Notes under the pieces: generated by a model
The model's database searches: none
The model's input: only the letters and a program-made list of their open reading frames with translations
What the model was told of the DNA's origin: nothing
Part shown: in pieces, positions 1 to 8,954 of the stretch
How the letters are laid out: each line of letters begins with the position of its first letter
Position numbering within the stretch: position 1 is the first letter of the stretch
Translations under genes and position numbers: made by a program
Assembly (NCBI GenBank): GCA_963765135.1
Contig: CAVXUX010000002.1
Span: 124,001 to 188,000, forward strand
Length of the DNA: 64,000 nt
Source: JACVRW01 sp963765135
GTDB lineage: Bacteria; Actinomycetota; Thermoleophilia; Solirubrobacterales; Thermoleophilaceae
Direction of reading: 5' to 3'

Positions 1-16
1 AAACGCGGCGCCACGC

Positions 17-67
17 GGGGGTCCCGGAAGATACGTCCCCATACGGGACGCTTCTTCCGGAACCCCC
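17..67. repeat. Two-tier hairpin upstream of the first gene
   Basis: Outer arms 17-31 and 53-67 pair at 14 of 15 positions. An inner stem (CGTCCC at 34-39, GGGACG at 45-50) closes on a 5-nt loop. No T-run follows, so a classical intrinsic terminator is not clear. It could end transcription arriving from the left or be a mobile palindrome. It does not share the terminal sequence of the repeats at 15589 and 28788. Confidence 0.5.
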
Positions 68-79
68 CTGCTCGCTAGG

Positions 80-1516
80 GTGCCGGCCGTGCGGAGAACG
101 CTGCCAGCGCTGGTGCTCCTCTTCGCTGCCGTTACCGGCGCCACGGCCGCCGCGGCGCCCCAGCCGCGCGTCGCTCCGTGCGCGCTCGGCACCTCGGCGG
201 CCGACCTCAAAGGCTTCTTCCCCGCCGCCCTCGCCAAGGCCGAGCGCCGCGTCCCCAAGTCCCAGCGCGCCGCCTTCGCCGCCGGCGTGGCCGCCTACGT
301 CTACGGCCTCGCCCCGATCTCGGTCTACGAGACCACCCAGCGCTTCCCCGAGAACCAGCTGGTCAGCATCGCCGCCCTCACCGACCCGACCGTCCGGACC
401 GTCGTGCTCCCCAACCACGACACCACCTACACGGTCGGCCGCCTCCAGCTCGCGGGCGGCCCCCGCGTGCTCGACGTGCCCGACACGGCCGGGCGTTACT
501 ACGTGATCCAGCTGCTCGACGCCTACTCGAACACCTTCGCCTACGTCGGCCGCCGCACGACCGGCACTCGCGCCGGCAGCTACGCCGTCGTCCCGCCTGG
601 CTTCAAGGGCTCCCTGCCCGCCGGCGTCAAGCGCATCCAGAGCCCCACCAACCTGGTCTGGGTGCTCGGTCGCACGCTCGTCCAGGATGCCGCCGACATG
701 CCGGCCGTCGCCGCGCTGATGGGTGGCTACCGGTTCACCGCCCTGGACGCGTGGACCGCCGGTCAGCGCCAGAACCCGCTCGTACTCGGCGCCTTCCCGA
801 CGGTCCCGACGGTCGAGATCCCGCAGGGCCTCGACTACTTCGCCAAGCTCGGCGAGATCCTGGCGAGCGACCCCGCGCCCAAGCGCGACGCCTGCGCGCT
901 GAAGGCGTTCGCGCGGGCGGGCATCGGGGCGGGGAAGGCGCCGTCTGGGGCCGCCTTGGTTGCCGCAGTTCGCGCCGGCAAGGCGATAGTCGCCAAAGCC
1001 GAGCAGCGCGCCAACCGCTTCGGCGCCAAGAGCCACAACGGCTGGCTCGTGCCCGGCCGCTACATCGGCGCCTACGGGACCAACTACCTCGGCCGCGCGA
1101 TCATCGCGACCGCAGCCCTGGGCGCCAACACACCACCCGAGACCGTCTACCCGCTCGCCGTGGCCGACACAAACGGCCGGCCGCTCAGCGGCCGCCACCG
1201 CTACACGATCCGCTTCCCGCGCGGCCAGCTGCCGCCCGCGAACGCGTTCTGGTCGGTGACGATCTACGGCAAGGACCGCTATCTCGTGCCCAACCCGATC
1301 GACCGCTACGCGATCGGCGACCGCACCAAAGGGTTGCGCCGCGGCCCCGACGGATCGCTCACGATTCACGTCCAGCACGCCCGACCGAAAGGCGCGGCCG
1401 CCGCCAACTGGCTGCCCGCTCCGAGCGGCAGTTTCCGGCTCGCCATGCGCATCTACGAGCCGCGCCGCAGCGTGCTCAGCGGGCGCTGGCTGCCGCCGCC
1501 GGTGCAACGGCGCTGA
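80..1516 (+). CDS. Secreted DUF1254/DUF1214 domain protein
   Basis: The 478-residue protein starts at GTG 80 with a signal peptide (about residues 1-26, ending in an AAAA-rich stretch). The N-terminal half has the DUF1254 signature (YVYGLAPISVYETTQ, NHDTTYT) and the C-terminal part the DUF1214 signature (ANAFWSVTIYGKDRYLVPNP). Proteins with this pair are widespread envelope or periplasmic proteins with no settled biochemical role. Length and domain order are normal for the family. It stands alone: the following korA has its own leader. Exported location is inferred from the signal peptide. Confidence 0.8.
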   Translation: MPAVRRTLPALVLLFAAVTGATAAAAPQPRVAPCALGTSAADLKGFFPAALAKAERRVPKSQRAAFAAGVAAYVYGLAPISVYETTQRFPENQLVSIAALTDPTVRTVVLPNHDTTYTVGRLQLAGGPRVLDVPDTAGRYYVIQLLDAYSNTFAYVGRRTTGTRAGSYAVVPPGFKGSLPAGVKRIQSPTNLVWVLGRTLVQDAADMPAVAALMGGYRFTALDAWTAGQRQNPLVLGAFPTVPTVEIPQGLDYFAKLGEILASDPAPKRDACALKAFARAGIGAGKAPSGAALVAAVRAGKAIVAKAEQRANRFGAKSHNGWLVPGRYIGAYGTNYLGRAIIATAALGANTPPETVYPLAVADTNGRPLSGRHRYTIRFPRGQLPPANAFWSVTIYGKDRYLVPNPIDRYAIGDRTKGLRRGPDGSLTIHVQHARPKGAAAANWLPAPSGSFRLAMRIYEPRRSVLSGRWLPPPVQRR

Positions 1517-1561
1517 CGGAACCGCCGGGAGGTCTACACTCGTTGAGGGTTCGCTGCAGTA

Positions 1562-3403
1562 ATGGAAGACAAGACTCTCGAGAAGATCGATCGTGTCGTC
1601 GTGCGGTTCGCGGGCGATTCCGGCGACGGCATGCAGCTCACGGGCAGCCGCTTCACCGACGCAACGGCGGTGGTCGGCAACGACCTCGCCACGCTGCCTG
1701 ACTTCCCCGCCGAGATCCGCGCGCCCGCCGGGACTCCGCACGGCGTGTCGGCGTTCCAGATCCACTTCGCCTCGCGCGACATCCTCACGCCGGGCGACCA
1801 CCCCAACGTGCTCGTGGCCATGAACCCGGCCGCGCTGATCACGCAGCTGGGCGCCGTCGAGAAGGGCGGCACCGTGATCGTCAACGAGGACGGCTTCTCG
1901 GACCACAACCTGCGCAAGGCCGGCTACGAGTCGAACCCGCTCGAGGACGACTCGCTCGACGACTACCAGCTCTTCCGCGTGCCGATGACCTCGATGACGG
2001 TGCGCGCGACCGAGGACATCGAGGGCATCAAGCCGGCCGACGCGCAGCGCTGCAAGAACCTGTTCGCGCTCGGCCTCGTGTCCTGGATGTACGGGCGCCC
2101 GACCGAGCCGTCCACGACCTGGATCGAGAAGAAGTTCGACGACAAGCCGCCCGTGCGCGACGCCAACCTGGCCGCCTTCCGCGCGGGCTACAACTTCGGC
2201 GAGACCGCCGAGCTGATCGCCGTGCACTACGAGGTCGAGCCGGCGCCGGCTCCGCCGGGCACCTACCGCAACGTCAACGGGACGCAGGCGCTCGCCTACG
2301 GGCTGATCGCCGCCAGCGTCCGGTCGGGGCTGGGGCTGTTCCTCGCCTCCTACCCGATCACGCCCGCGTCGGAGCTGCTGCACGCGCTCTCGCGCCACCG
2401 CAAGTTCGGCGTGCACACGATCCAGGCCGAGGACGAGATCGCCGCCGCCAACATGGCGCTCGGCGCCGCCTTCTCCGGCCGCCTGGCCGTGACCGCCACG
2501 AGCGGGCCGGGCATGGACCTGAAGGCCGAGACGATCGGCCTGGCCGTGGCGATGGAGCTGCCGCTGGTGGTCGTCGACATCCAGCGCGCCGGGCCGTCGA
2601 CCGGCATGCCGACCAAGACGGAAGCCGCCGACCTGCTGATGGCCCTGTACGGCCGGCATGGCGAATCCCCTCTGCCGGTGGTCGCCGCCAGCACCCCCTC
2701 CGACTGCTTCCACTCGGCGATCGAGGCGGCGCGCATCGCCGTCGAGCACCGCACGCCGGTGATCCTGCTGACCGACACGTTCCTGGCCAACTCGTCCGAG
2801 CCCTGGAAGCTGCCGGACGTGGGGTCGCTCCCCGAGATCGACCCGCAGTTCGCGACCGAGCCCAACGACGGCGACCGCTTCATGCCCTACCTGCGCGACG
2901 ACAAGCTGGCGCGTCCCTGGGCCGTACCGGGCACGGTCGGGCTGCGGCACCGCATCGGCGGCCTCGAGAAGGAGGACGTGACCGGCAACATCTCCTACCA
3001 GCCGGAGAACCACGACCACATGACGCGCCTGCGCGCGGAGCGCATCGCGCGCGTGGAGGTGCCCGACCTGGAGGTCGACGACCCGGACGGCGACGCCACC
3101 CTGCTGGTGCTCGGCTGGGGATCGAGCTACGGCGCGATCGAGGGCGCCGCCCGGCGCCTGCGGCGCGAGCAGGGCCTGAAGCTCGCCACCGCGCACGTGC
3201 GTCACCTCAACCCGCTGCCGGGGAACCTCGAGCAGGTGCTGCGCTCCTTCGAGCGGGTACTGGTGCCGGAGATGAACATGGGCCAGCTGTCGAAGCTGCT
3301 GCGGGCGGAGTTCCTCGTCGACGTCGAGAGCTACACCAAGGTCGACGGCCTGCCGATCTTCACGCGCGACGTGATGGAGCAGGTGCAGGAGCGCCTCACA
3401 TGA
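1562..3403 (+). CDS. korA: 2-oxoacid:ferredoxin oxidoreductase, fused gamma-alpha subunit
   Basis: The 613-residue fusion has a gamma domain first (GDSGDGMQLTG near residue 20, family-typical FPAEIRAPAGT) and then the alpha/pyrimidine-binding domain (LASYPITPASELL near residue 260, QAEDEIAAANMALGAA). With KorB it would oxidise 2-oxoglutarate (or another 2-oxoacid) to the acyl-CoA and reduce ferredoxin in the cytoplasm. This architecture matches the oxygen-tolerant Kor of actinobacteria (Rv2455c type). It overlaps korB by 4 bp (ATGA), indicating translational coupling and 1:1 expression. The exact 2-oxoacid cannot be read from sequence alone; 2-oxoglutarate is most likely by family. Confidence 0.93.
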   Translation: MEDKTLEKIDRVVVRFAGDSGDGMQLTGSRFTDATAVVGNDLATLPDFPAEIRAPAGTPHGVSAFQIHFASRDILTPGDHPNVLVAMNPAALITQLGAVEKGGTVIVNEDGFSDHNLRKAGYESNPLEDDSLDDYQLFRVPMTSMTVRATEDIEGIKPADAQRCKNLFALGLVSWMYGRPTEPSTTWIEKKFDDKPPVRDANLAAFRAGYNFGETAELIAVHYEVEPAPAPPGTYRNVNGTQALAYGLIAASVRSGLGLFLASYPITPASELLHALSRHRKFGVHTIQAEDEIAAANMALGAAFSGRLAVTATSGPGMDLKAETIGLAVAMELPLVVVDIQRAGPSTGMPTKTEAADLLMALYGRHGESPLPVVAASTPSDCFHSAIEAARIAVEHRTPVILLTDTFLANSSEPWKLPDVGSLPEIDPQFATEPNDGDRFMPYLRDDKLARPWAVPGTVGLRHRIGGLEKEDVTGNISYQPENHDHMTRLRAERIARVEVPDLEVDDPDGDATLLVLGWGSSYGAIEGAARRLRREQGLKLATAHVRHLNPLPGNLEQVLRSFERVLVPEMNMGQLSKLLRAEFLVDVESYTKVDGLPIFTRDVMEQVQERLT

Positions 3404-4506
3404 GCGAGCGCAGCAACGGCCACCACAACGGCGGGGGGCCCGACGCCGACCTCGGCTTCGGCCAGCCCGGCGAGCAGGCGGTCAGCGACGGGCCGGTCGA
3501 GCTGCCGCTGTCCAAGGCCGACTTCTCGTCGGACCAGGAGACGCGCTGGTGCCCGGGTTGCGGCGACTACGCGATCCTGGCGTCGGTCCAGGGGTTCATG
3601 CCGGAACTGGGGATCCCGCCCGAGAAGATCGTGTTCGTCACGGGCATCGGCTGCGCGGGGCGGTTCGTCTACTACATGGACACCTACGGGATGCACGGCA
3701 TCCACGGCCGGGCGCCGGCGCTGGCCACGGGCGTTGCCACCTCGCGGCCGGACCTGTCGGTGTGGGTGGTCAGCGGCGACGGCGACGCGCTCTCGATCGG
3801 CGGCAACCACCTGATCCACGCCCTGCGCCGCAACGTGCCGCTCAAGATCCTGCTGTTCAACAACCAGATCTACGGGCTGACCAAGGGCCAGTACTCGCCG
3901 ACGAGCGAGGAGGGCAAGGTCACCAAGTCCACGCCCTTCGGGTCGCAGGACCACCCGTTCAACCCGGTCTCGCTGGCGCTCGGCGCCGAGGCGAGCTTCG
4001 TGGCGCGCACGGTGGACACCGACAAGAAGCACGTCGCGGAGACGCTGCGCGCGGCCGCCGCGCACCAGGGCACGGCGTTCGTCGAGATCTACCAGAACTG
4101 CAACGTCTTCAACGACGGCGCCTTCGACGCGGTGCGAGCCAAGGGCGAGAAGGAGCGCAACCAGATCCGGCTCGAGCACGGCCAGCCGATTCGCTTCGGG
4201 GTCGAGGGCGAGCGCGGGGTCGTGCGCGGTCCCGACGGACGCCTGGAGCTCGTCGACGTCGAGAGCGTCGGCGAGGACGCCCTGCTCGTGCACGACGCCA
4301 AGCGAGCCGAGCCGAGCCTCGCGTTCGAGCTGGCCCACCTGGCAGCCCGGCCGACCGGCCCGACCCCGATCGGGATCTTCCGCGCGGTGGAGCGCCCTGT
4401 CTACGGGGCCGAGCTGTCGGCGTCGCTGGAGGAGGCCCGCTCGCAGGTCGGCACGCCCGAGCTCGAGGCGCTGCTCCACTCCGGCGACACCTGGACCGTC
4501 TCGTAA
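3400..4506 (+). CDS. korB: 2-oxoacid:ferredoxin oxidoreductase, beta (TPP) subunit
   Basis: This 368-residue thiamine-diphosphate subunit carries RWCPGCGDYAIL (about residue 47, cluster/TPP region) and the TPP-Mg motif VSGDGDALSIGGNHLIHALR followed by FNNQIYGLTKGQYSPTS. The start overlaps the korA stop (ATGA). The N-terminus has a short Ser/Asn/His/Gly-rich lead (about 25 residues) before the conserved domain. It forms the catalytic heterodimer with KorA. Nothing is missing from the active site. Confidence 0.93.
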   Translation: MSERSNGHHNGGGPDADLGFGQPGEQAVSDGPVELPLSKADFSSDQETRWCPGCGDYAILASVQGFMPELGIPPEKIVFVTGIGCAGRFVYYMDTYGMHGIHGRAPALATGVATSRPDLSVWVVSGDGDALSIGGNHLIHALRRNVPLKILLFNNQIYGLTKGQYSPTSEEGKVTKSTPFGSQDHPFNPVSLALGAEASFVARTVDTDKKHVAETLRAAAAHQGTAFVEIYQNCNVFNDGAFDAVRAKGEKERNQIRLEHGQPIRFGVEGERGVVRGPDGRLELVDVESVGEDALLVHDAKRAEPSLAFELAHLAARPTGPTPIGIFRAVERPVYGAELSASLEEARSQVGTPELEALLHSGDTWTVS

Positions 4507-4516
4507 GGCGAACGCT

Positions 4517-5074
4517 CTACGCGGCCAGGTCCATCACCAGCTCGGAGACGCCCGAGCCGGTGTGGTGCTCTTCGAGGTGCTCCGTCATCCGCGCCATCAG
4601 CTTGTGGGCGGGCACGTTGTCGCTCGCCATGGTCGCGGTGAACTGCTTGATCCCGAGGCGGCGCGCTCGCGCTGCCAGGCGCTCGGCGAAGAGGGAGCCG
4701 ACGCCGCGACGCTGCCAGTCGTCGGAAACGACGATGGCGGCCTCGGCGGCGTCGGGGGAATCGTTGTGCCTGACGAAGCGTCCGACCGCGATCAAGCGGC
4801 GAACCGGTTCACCGGGATATTCGGCGACCAGGGCCACGTGATCGCGGCCGTCGACTTCGGTCAGGTACCGCAGCTCTGTCCGGCTGAAGCTGCGCTTGGG
4901 GGAGAGGAAGCGCCTGTGCACACTCTCGTCCGAGAGCTGCCGTAGCCCGTCCTCCAGCAACCGCTTGTCGTCCGCGCGGATCGGCCGGATGAGGATCTGA
5001 GCTCCGTCTGGAAGGCGCTCGAGCACACTTGAAGGATTCCGCTCGCAGAGCGGAGACTGTGTGCGTTGCGTCAC
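4517..5074 (-). CDS. GNAT family N-acetyltransferase
   Basis: The 185-residue protein has a GNAT core: ILIRPIRADDKRLLEDGL at the start and the acetyl-CoA loop VSDDWQRRGVGSLFAERLA (Q/RxxGxG/A). The start is GTG 5074, overlapping the aldolase stop by 4 bp (GTGA), which decides it over longer readings. As the last gene of mtnA-aldolase-GNAT it is probably cotranscribed. Its substrate is unknown: single-domain GNATs of this type acetylate small molecules or protein amino groups. Confidence 0.82.
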   Translation of the reverse strand: MTQRTQSPLCERNPSSVLERLPDGAQILIRPIRADDKRLLEDGLRQLSDESVHRRFLSPKRSFSRTELRYLTEVDGRDHVALVAEYPGEPVRRLIAVGRFVRHNDSPDAAEAAIVVSDDWQRRGVGSLFAERLAARARRLGIKQFTATMASDNVPAHKLMARMTEHLEEHHTGSGVSELVMDLAA

Positions 5075-5622
5075 GCAATTCCGCTGGCGCGGCGGGCGAC
5101 CTCCTCCACCGCCACGCACACCTCGAGGGCGCTCGCCGGCGTCTCGCCGACCGCGAGCACGCCGTGCCGGCCGAGCAGGACCGCATCGCGGTCGCCGAGC
5201 GCGGCCACGGTGGCGGTCGCGATCTCGTCGGAGCCGCTCGGGAAGTAGGGCGCGGTGAGCCAGGGCCCAAGCGGCTCGCCGGCCTCGCTCCACGCCGTCG
5301 CGTGCTCGCTGTGCGTATGCACCAGCGCGCGGGCGTCGGGCCGCGCCGCGTAGACCGCCACGTGCACGCGCCACTCGCTCGAGGGCTCGCGCTCGCCCGC
5401 CACGACCGCGCCGTCGGGCCCGAGGGTGACCAGGTCGTCGACGGTCATCTCCTCGTAGGGGAGCGCGCTCGCCGTGATCAGGATCAGCTCGCCCGCGCGG
5501 GCGCTGACGTTGCCGGCGGTGCCGGTGACGAGGCCGAGTCGCAGCATCGCCTGCCCGGTCGCGATGATCTCAGCGCCCGGCGACAGCCGCGATCGCCTCC
5601 TCGTAGGGCGCCTCGAGCACAC
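5071..5622 (-). CDS. Class II aldolase/adducin family protein (fuculose-phosphate aldolase type)
   Basis: Class II aldolase fold: GLVTGTAGNVSAR (phosphate-binding loop), LPYEEMTVDDLV, and zinc histidines in ALVHTHSEHATAWS plus GRHGVLAVGE. The start is uncertain: GTG 5622 overlaps mtnA by 53 nt, while a start nearer 5586 would also keep the N-terminal helix. It sits between mtnA and a GNAT with overlapping ends. In characterised pathways, MtnA plus such an aldolase splits 5-substituted ribulose-1-phosphates into DHAP and an aldehyde (DHAP shunt). MtnB (dehydratase) belongs to the same superfamily, so a methionine-salvage dehydratase role is the alternative. Confidence 0.82.
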   Translation of the reverse strand: MCSRRPTRRRSRLSPGAEIIATGQAMLRLGLVTGTAGNVSARAGELILITASALPYEEMTVDDLVTLGPDGAVVAGEREPSSEWRVHVAVYAARPDARALVHTHSEHATAWSEAGEPLGPWLTAPYFPSGSDEIATATVAALGDRDAVLLGRHGVLAVGETPASALEVCVAVEEVARRASGIA

Positions 5623-6502
5623 CGGCCTCGGTGACGATCGCGGTGATCAGCTCGGCCGGCGTCACGTCGAACGCGAAGTTCAGCGCCGGCTGGCCCGGCG
5701 CCACCTCGCCGGCATCGCGCTCCTCGATCGGGATCGCGTCGCCAGAGGGCGTGGCCGGGTCCACCGTCGAGAGCGGCGCGGCGACGTAGAACGGCACGCC
5801 GTGCCGCTGGGCGAGCACCGCCAGCGGATAGGTGCCGACCTTGTTGGCCACGTCGCCGTTGGCCGCGATCCGGTCCGCGCCGACCACCACTCGTTCGACC
5901 ATCCCGCGCGCCATCAGCGTGCCGGCGCTGGAGTCGGTGATCAGGCGGTAGGGGATGCCGGCCTGGGCCAGCTCGTAGGTGGTGAGGCGAGCGCCCTGGA
6001 GCAGCGGGCGCGTCTCGTCGACCCAGACCTGCTCCAGGCGGCCCTGCTCCCAGGCGGCGCGCAGCACCCCGCCGGCGGTGCCGTAGCCGGCCGTGGCCAG
6101 GGCGCCCGCGTTGCAGTGGGTCAGCGCCCGGTCGCCGGGCGCGAACAGCGCGGCGCCCAGCTCGGCCAGCCGCCGGTCGGCCGCGTCCTGCTCTCGATGC
6201 AGCTCGCGCGCTCGCGCAAGCGGGTCGGGCGCCGCCAGCACCTGCTCCAGCGCCCAGGCCAGGTTGACCGCCGTCGGCCGCGTGGCGCGCAGCAGCTCCG
6301 CCGCTGCCGCCGGGTCGTCGGCCAAGGCCATCCCGTAGGCGGCCGCGATGCCGATCGCCGGCGCGCCGCGCACGGCCAGCGTCGAGATGCAGTCGGCCAC
6401 GTCGGCCGGACTCTCACAGCGCAGCCAGCGCTCCTCCGCGGGGAGGAGCCGCTGGTCGAGGACGAGGAGGACCCCGTCCTCGAAGCGCAGCGGCTCCACC
6501 AT
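5570..6502 (-). CDS. mtnA: S-methyl-5-thioribose-1-phosphate isomerase
   Basis: The 310-residue eIF2B-like isomerase has RGAPAIGIAAAYGMAL, the catalytic cysteine in LTHCNAGALATAGYGT and the catalytic aspartate in VVGADRIAANGDVANKVGTY. It converts methylthioribose-1-phosphate (or 5-deoxyribose-1-phosphate) to the ribulose form. It leads a minus-strand operon with the aldolase and GNAT. No mtnP, mtnC or mtnD is in the window, which favours the aldolase-based salvage route over the full methionine cycle, though those genes could lie elsewhere. Confidence 0.92.
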   Translation of the reverse strand: MVEPLRFEDGVLLVLDQRLLPAEERWLRCESPADVADCISTLAVRGAPAIGIAAAYGMALADDPAAAAELLRATRPTAVNLAWALEQVLAAPDPLARARELHREQDAADRRLAELGAALFAPGDRALTHCNAGALATAGYGTAGGVLRAAWEQGRLEQVWVDETRPLLQGARLTTYELAQAGIPYRLITDSSAGTLMARGMVERVVVGADRIAANGDVANKVGTYPLAVLAQRHGVPFYVAAPLSTVDPATPSGDAIPIEERDAGEVAPGQPALNFAFDVTPAELITAIVTEAGVLEAPYEEAIAAVAGR

Positions 6503-6520
6503 TCCGCAGAGACTACGGCC

Positions 6521-7501
6521 CTACTGCGTGAAGCCGGCCTCCTTCAGGTACTCGCCGGCGACCACGTCGGGCGTCTTCTTGTCGAGGTCGACGCGGGCGT
6601 TCAGCTCCTGCATCACCTCGTCGGTCAGGCCCTTGCTGACGTCGGCCACCACCTTGTTGAAGTCAGGCCCGGCCTTGGCCAGGACGTCGTTGCGAACCAC
6701 CAGGGTGGAGTTGTAGGGCGGGAACATGCCCTTGTCGTCGTCCAGCAGGACGAACCCCTCCCGCTTGATCTGCGGGTCCGTGGTGAACACGATCGACACG
6801 TCCGCCTGGCCCTTGGTCAGGACCTCGTGGCGCAGCGCGATGTCGACGGGCACGAACTTCTTGAACTTCAGCCCGTAGACCTCCTCGAGCCCGAGCAGGC
6901 AGTCGAGCCGCTGGCGGCACTCGGGGGTGCCGTAGAGCGTCAGCTTGTTCGCGACCTTGGACAGGTCGGAGATCTTCGCCAGCCCGTACTTGTCGGCGGT
7001 CTCCTTCGTCACCGCCACCTCGTTCGAGCTCACGAACGGGGTGATCGGCTCCGCCGTCAGGTCCTTCTTGGCGAACCCGGCCTTGGCGTCGGCGTACGCG
7101 ACCAGGCCGTCCTTCGGGATCTTGTCGGCCGTAACGCCGAAGAACGACAGCAGCGCCGTGCCGGTGTACTCCGGGTACGCGCTGATGTCACCCTGCTCGA
7201 GCGCCTTGAGCGCCGTGTTCTCGTCGCCGAGGTTGAGCTCGGTCGAGACGTCGTAGCCGGCGGCGGCGAGCGCTTGGGCGTAGATCTCCCCGAGCACCTT
7301 CTGCTCGGTGAAGTTCTTCGACCCGATGACGAGCTTGGTCGAGGCGTTCTCGGCGTTCTTCTGGATGCCGGCGGTGGGCGCCTGCTCCGCGGACGAGGAC
7401 GCGTTGTCGTCGCCTGAATCGTCGTCGTCGCCACCGCACGCGCCGAGCGCGACCGCGACGAACAGCAACATCAGCAGGGCGAGCCAGCGGGATGACCTCA
7501 T
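6521..7501 (-). CDS. Glycine betaine/choline-type ABC transporter substrate-binding lipoprotein
   Basis: This 326-residue OpuAC/ProX-type protein has an N-terminal signal ending in a lipobox (VALGAC) followed by an acidic linker (GGDDDD). The domain opens with LVIGSKNFTEQKVLGEIYAQ, the hallmark of osmoprotectant-binding proteins of the OpuC/YehZ group. It is the last gene of the four-gene transporter operon and overlaps the upstream permease by 4 bp. It would be anchored outside the membrane and deliver betaine or choline to the permeases. Ligand is inferred from family. Confidence 0.9.
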   Translation of the reverse strand: MRSSRWLALLMLLFVAVALGACGGDDDDSGDDNASSSAEQAPTAGIQKNAENASTKLVIGSKNFTEQKVLGEIYAQALAAAGYDVSTELNLGDENTALKALEQGDISAYPEYTGTALLSFFGVTADKIPKDGLVAYADAKAGFAKKDLTAEPITPFVSSNEVAVTKETADKYGLAKISDLSKVANKLTLYGTPECRQRLDCLLGLEEVYGLKFKKFVPVDIALRHEVLTKGQADVSIVFTTDPQIKREGFVLLDDDKGMFPPYNSTLVVRNDVLAKAGPDFNKVVADVSKGLTDEVMQELNARVDLDKKTPDVVAGEYLKEAGFTQ

Positions 7502-8256
7502 GAGGTCGCTTCCCTCCTTGTGATCGGGAACGTATGCCGGCGTCTGCCGGCGGGGGTCAGCTTCAGGCCGCGCGGGGTGAGCAGGCGCTGCACTCCACCC
7601 AGCGAGACCTCCGTGACGACGGCCAGGAGCGCGACGACGAGTGCCGCCGCGAGCCTCCCTTCGTCGCCGTAGGTGTTGACGTTGATGATCGGGTCGCCCA
7701 GCGTGACGACCCCGGCGAGCGGGGCAATCGTGGCCGTGGCGACCACGTTGACGGCCGAGATGCGGATACCGCCGAAGATGAGCGGCAGGCACAGCGGCAG
7801 CTCCACGCGCCGCACGATCTGGAACCCGGTCATCCCCATGCCGCGCGCGGCGTCGACGGTGTCGGGCTCGACCTGGCGGACCGCGGTGTAGGTGTTGGTC
7901 AGGATCGGCGGGATCGCGAGCAGGACGAGCGCCAGCACCAGGTTGGTGAAGCCGACGCCGATGTACGCCACGAAGAACGCGATCAGTGCGAGGCTCGGCA
8001 CCGCGCGTCCGACGTTGGACGCGTTGATCGCCAGGAATCCGCCCTTGCCGATGTGGCCGAGCCAGAGGCCGAGCGGGATCGAGATCCCGCACGCGATCGC
8101 CATGGCCTCGATCGAGAGCTTTAGGTGCTCCCGCATCAGGTCCCACATGTTCGAGAGGCCGCCGACCTGCGCGCCGCCGGCGGGCGACTCGTGCTCGTCG
8201 AAGATGAATTCGATCGCGTCGCCGAACTGGCCGAGGAAGGCAAACGTGGTGGTCAT
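7498..8256 (-). CDS. Osmoprotectant ABC transporter permease (second subunit)
   Basis: The 252-residue OpuCB/ProW-type permease has several hydrophobic segments and the cytoplasmic coupling (EAA-like) loop DAARGMGMTGFQIVRRVELP. It starts at ATG 8256, overlapping the preceding permease stop by 4 bp. It pairs with the other permease encoded at 8253-8954. The long soluble N-terminus (about 45 residues before the first helix) is slightly unusual. Some relatives have choline rather than betaine specificity. Confidence 0.9.
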   Translation of the reverse strand: MTTTFAFLGQFGDAIEFIFDEHESPAGGAQVGGLSNMWDLMREHLKLSIEAMAIACGISIPLGLWLGHIGKGGFLAINASNVGRAVPSLALIAFFVAYIGVGFTNLVLALVLLAIPPILTNTYTAVRQVEPDTVDAARGMGMTGFQIVRRVELPLCLPLIFGGIRISAVNVVATATIAPLAGVVTLGDPIINVNTYGDEGRLAAALVVALLAVVTEVSLGGVQRLLTPRGLKLTPAGRRRHTFPITRREATS

Positions 8257-8954
8257 CGGGCCGCGACCACCCTCGTCCAGGGGGTGATGGCGCGCTGCAC
8301 GAGCAGGATCAGCCCGTCGAGCACGGCGGCGAGCACCACCGCCAGGCCGCCGGCGACGACCACGTTCGACTTGAAGGTGATGTCGGAGAAGATCTGCTCG
8401 CCCAGCCCGCCGGCGCCGGCGAAGAACGCGAGCGTCGCGAGTCCCACGGTGGTCGTGCTGGCGATCCGCAGCCCGGCCATGATCTCGGGCAGGGCCAGCG
8501 GCACCTCGACGCGCCACAGGAGCTGATTGTCGGTCAGGCCCATGCCGCGGCCGGCGTCCTTGGTCTCCTCGGGAACGTTGTCGAGGCCGGTCAGGACGTT
8601 GCGGAAGATGATCAGCAGGACATAGGCGACCAGGGCGATCAGCGCAGTGTTGTTCCCGCGCCCGGTGATCGGCAGCAGCAGGAAGAACGCCGCGATGCTG
8701 GGGATGGTGTAGAGGATGCCCGTGACCTGCGTGATCGGGTTGATCAGCCAGCGGCGCCGGTAGGCCACAAGAGCGAGCGAGAAGGAGATCGCGAAGCCGA
8801 TCGCCACGGCGAGCACGGTCAGGTAGACGTGCTGGAAGAAGGGGTCGACGTAGCGGTCGAAGTTGTCGGCGATCCAGTCCGGGCAGAAGCCGTTGTTCGA
8901 CTCGCACGTGTCGGTGCGGTCGCGGATCTGGACCTGGGCGAGCTCGAGGATCAC
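8253..8954 (-). CDS. Osmoprotectant ABC transporter permease (first subunit)
   Basis: This 233-residue ProW-like inner-membrane protein has the coupling loop DAGRGMGLTDNQLLWRVEVP and five or so hydrophobic stretches. The start is GTG 8954, overlapping the stop of the ATPase gene (GTGA). A small predicted external segment between the start and the first helix carries two cysteines (DTCESNNGFCPD) that could form a disulfide. It works with the second permease, ATPase and binding protein of this operon. Confidence 0.9.
   Translation of the reverse strand: MILELAQVQIRDRTDTCESNNGFCPDWIADNFDRYVDPFFQHVYLTVLAVAIGFAISFSLALVAYRRRWLINPITQVTGILYTIPSIAAFFLLLPITGRGNNTALIALVAYVLLIIFRNVLTGLDNVPEETKDAGRGMGLTDNQLLWRVEVPLALPEIMAGLRIASTTTVGLATLAFFAGAGGLGEQIFSDITFKSNVVVAGGLAVVLAAVLDGLILLVQRAITPWTRVVAAR

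Noticed and set aside
5474..7417. Long plus-strand reading frame (647 codons) opposite mtnA and the betaine-binding protein
   Set aside because: It is rich in Arg/Gly/His/Val with no motifs and is fully explained as the antisense shadow of GC-rich genes; many similar frames exist across the window.
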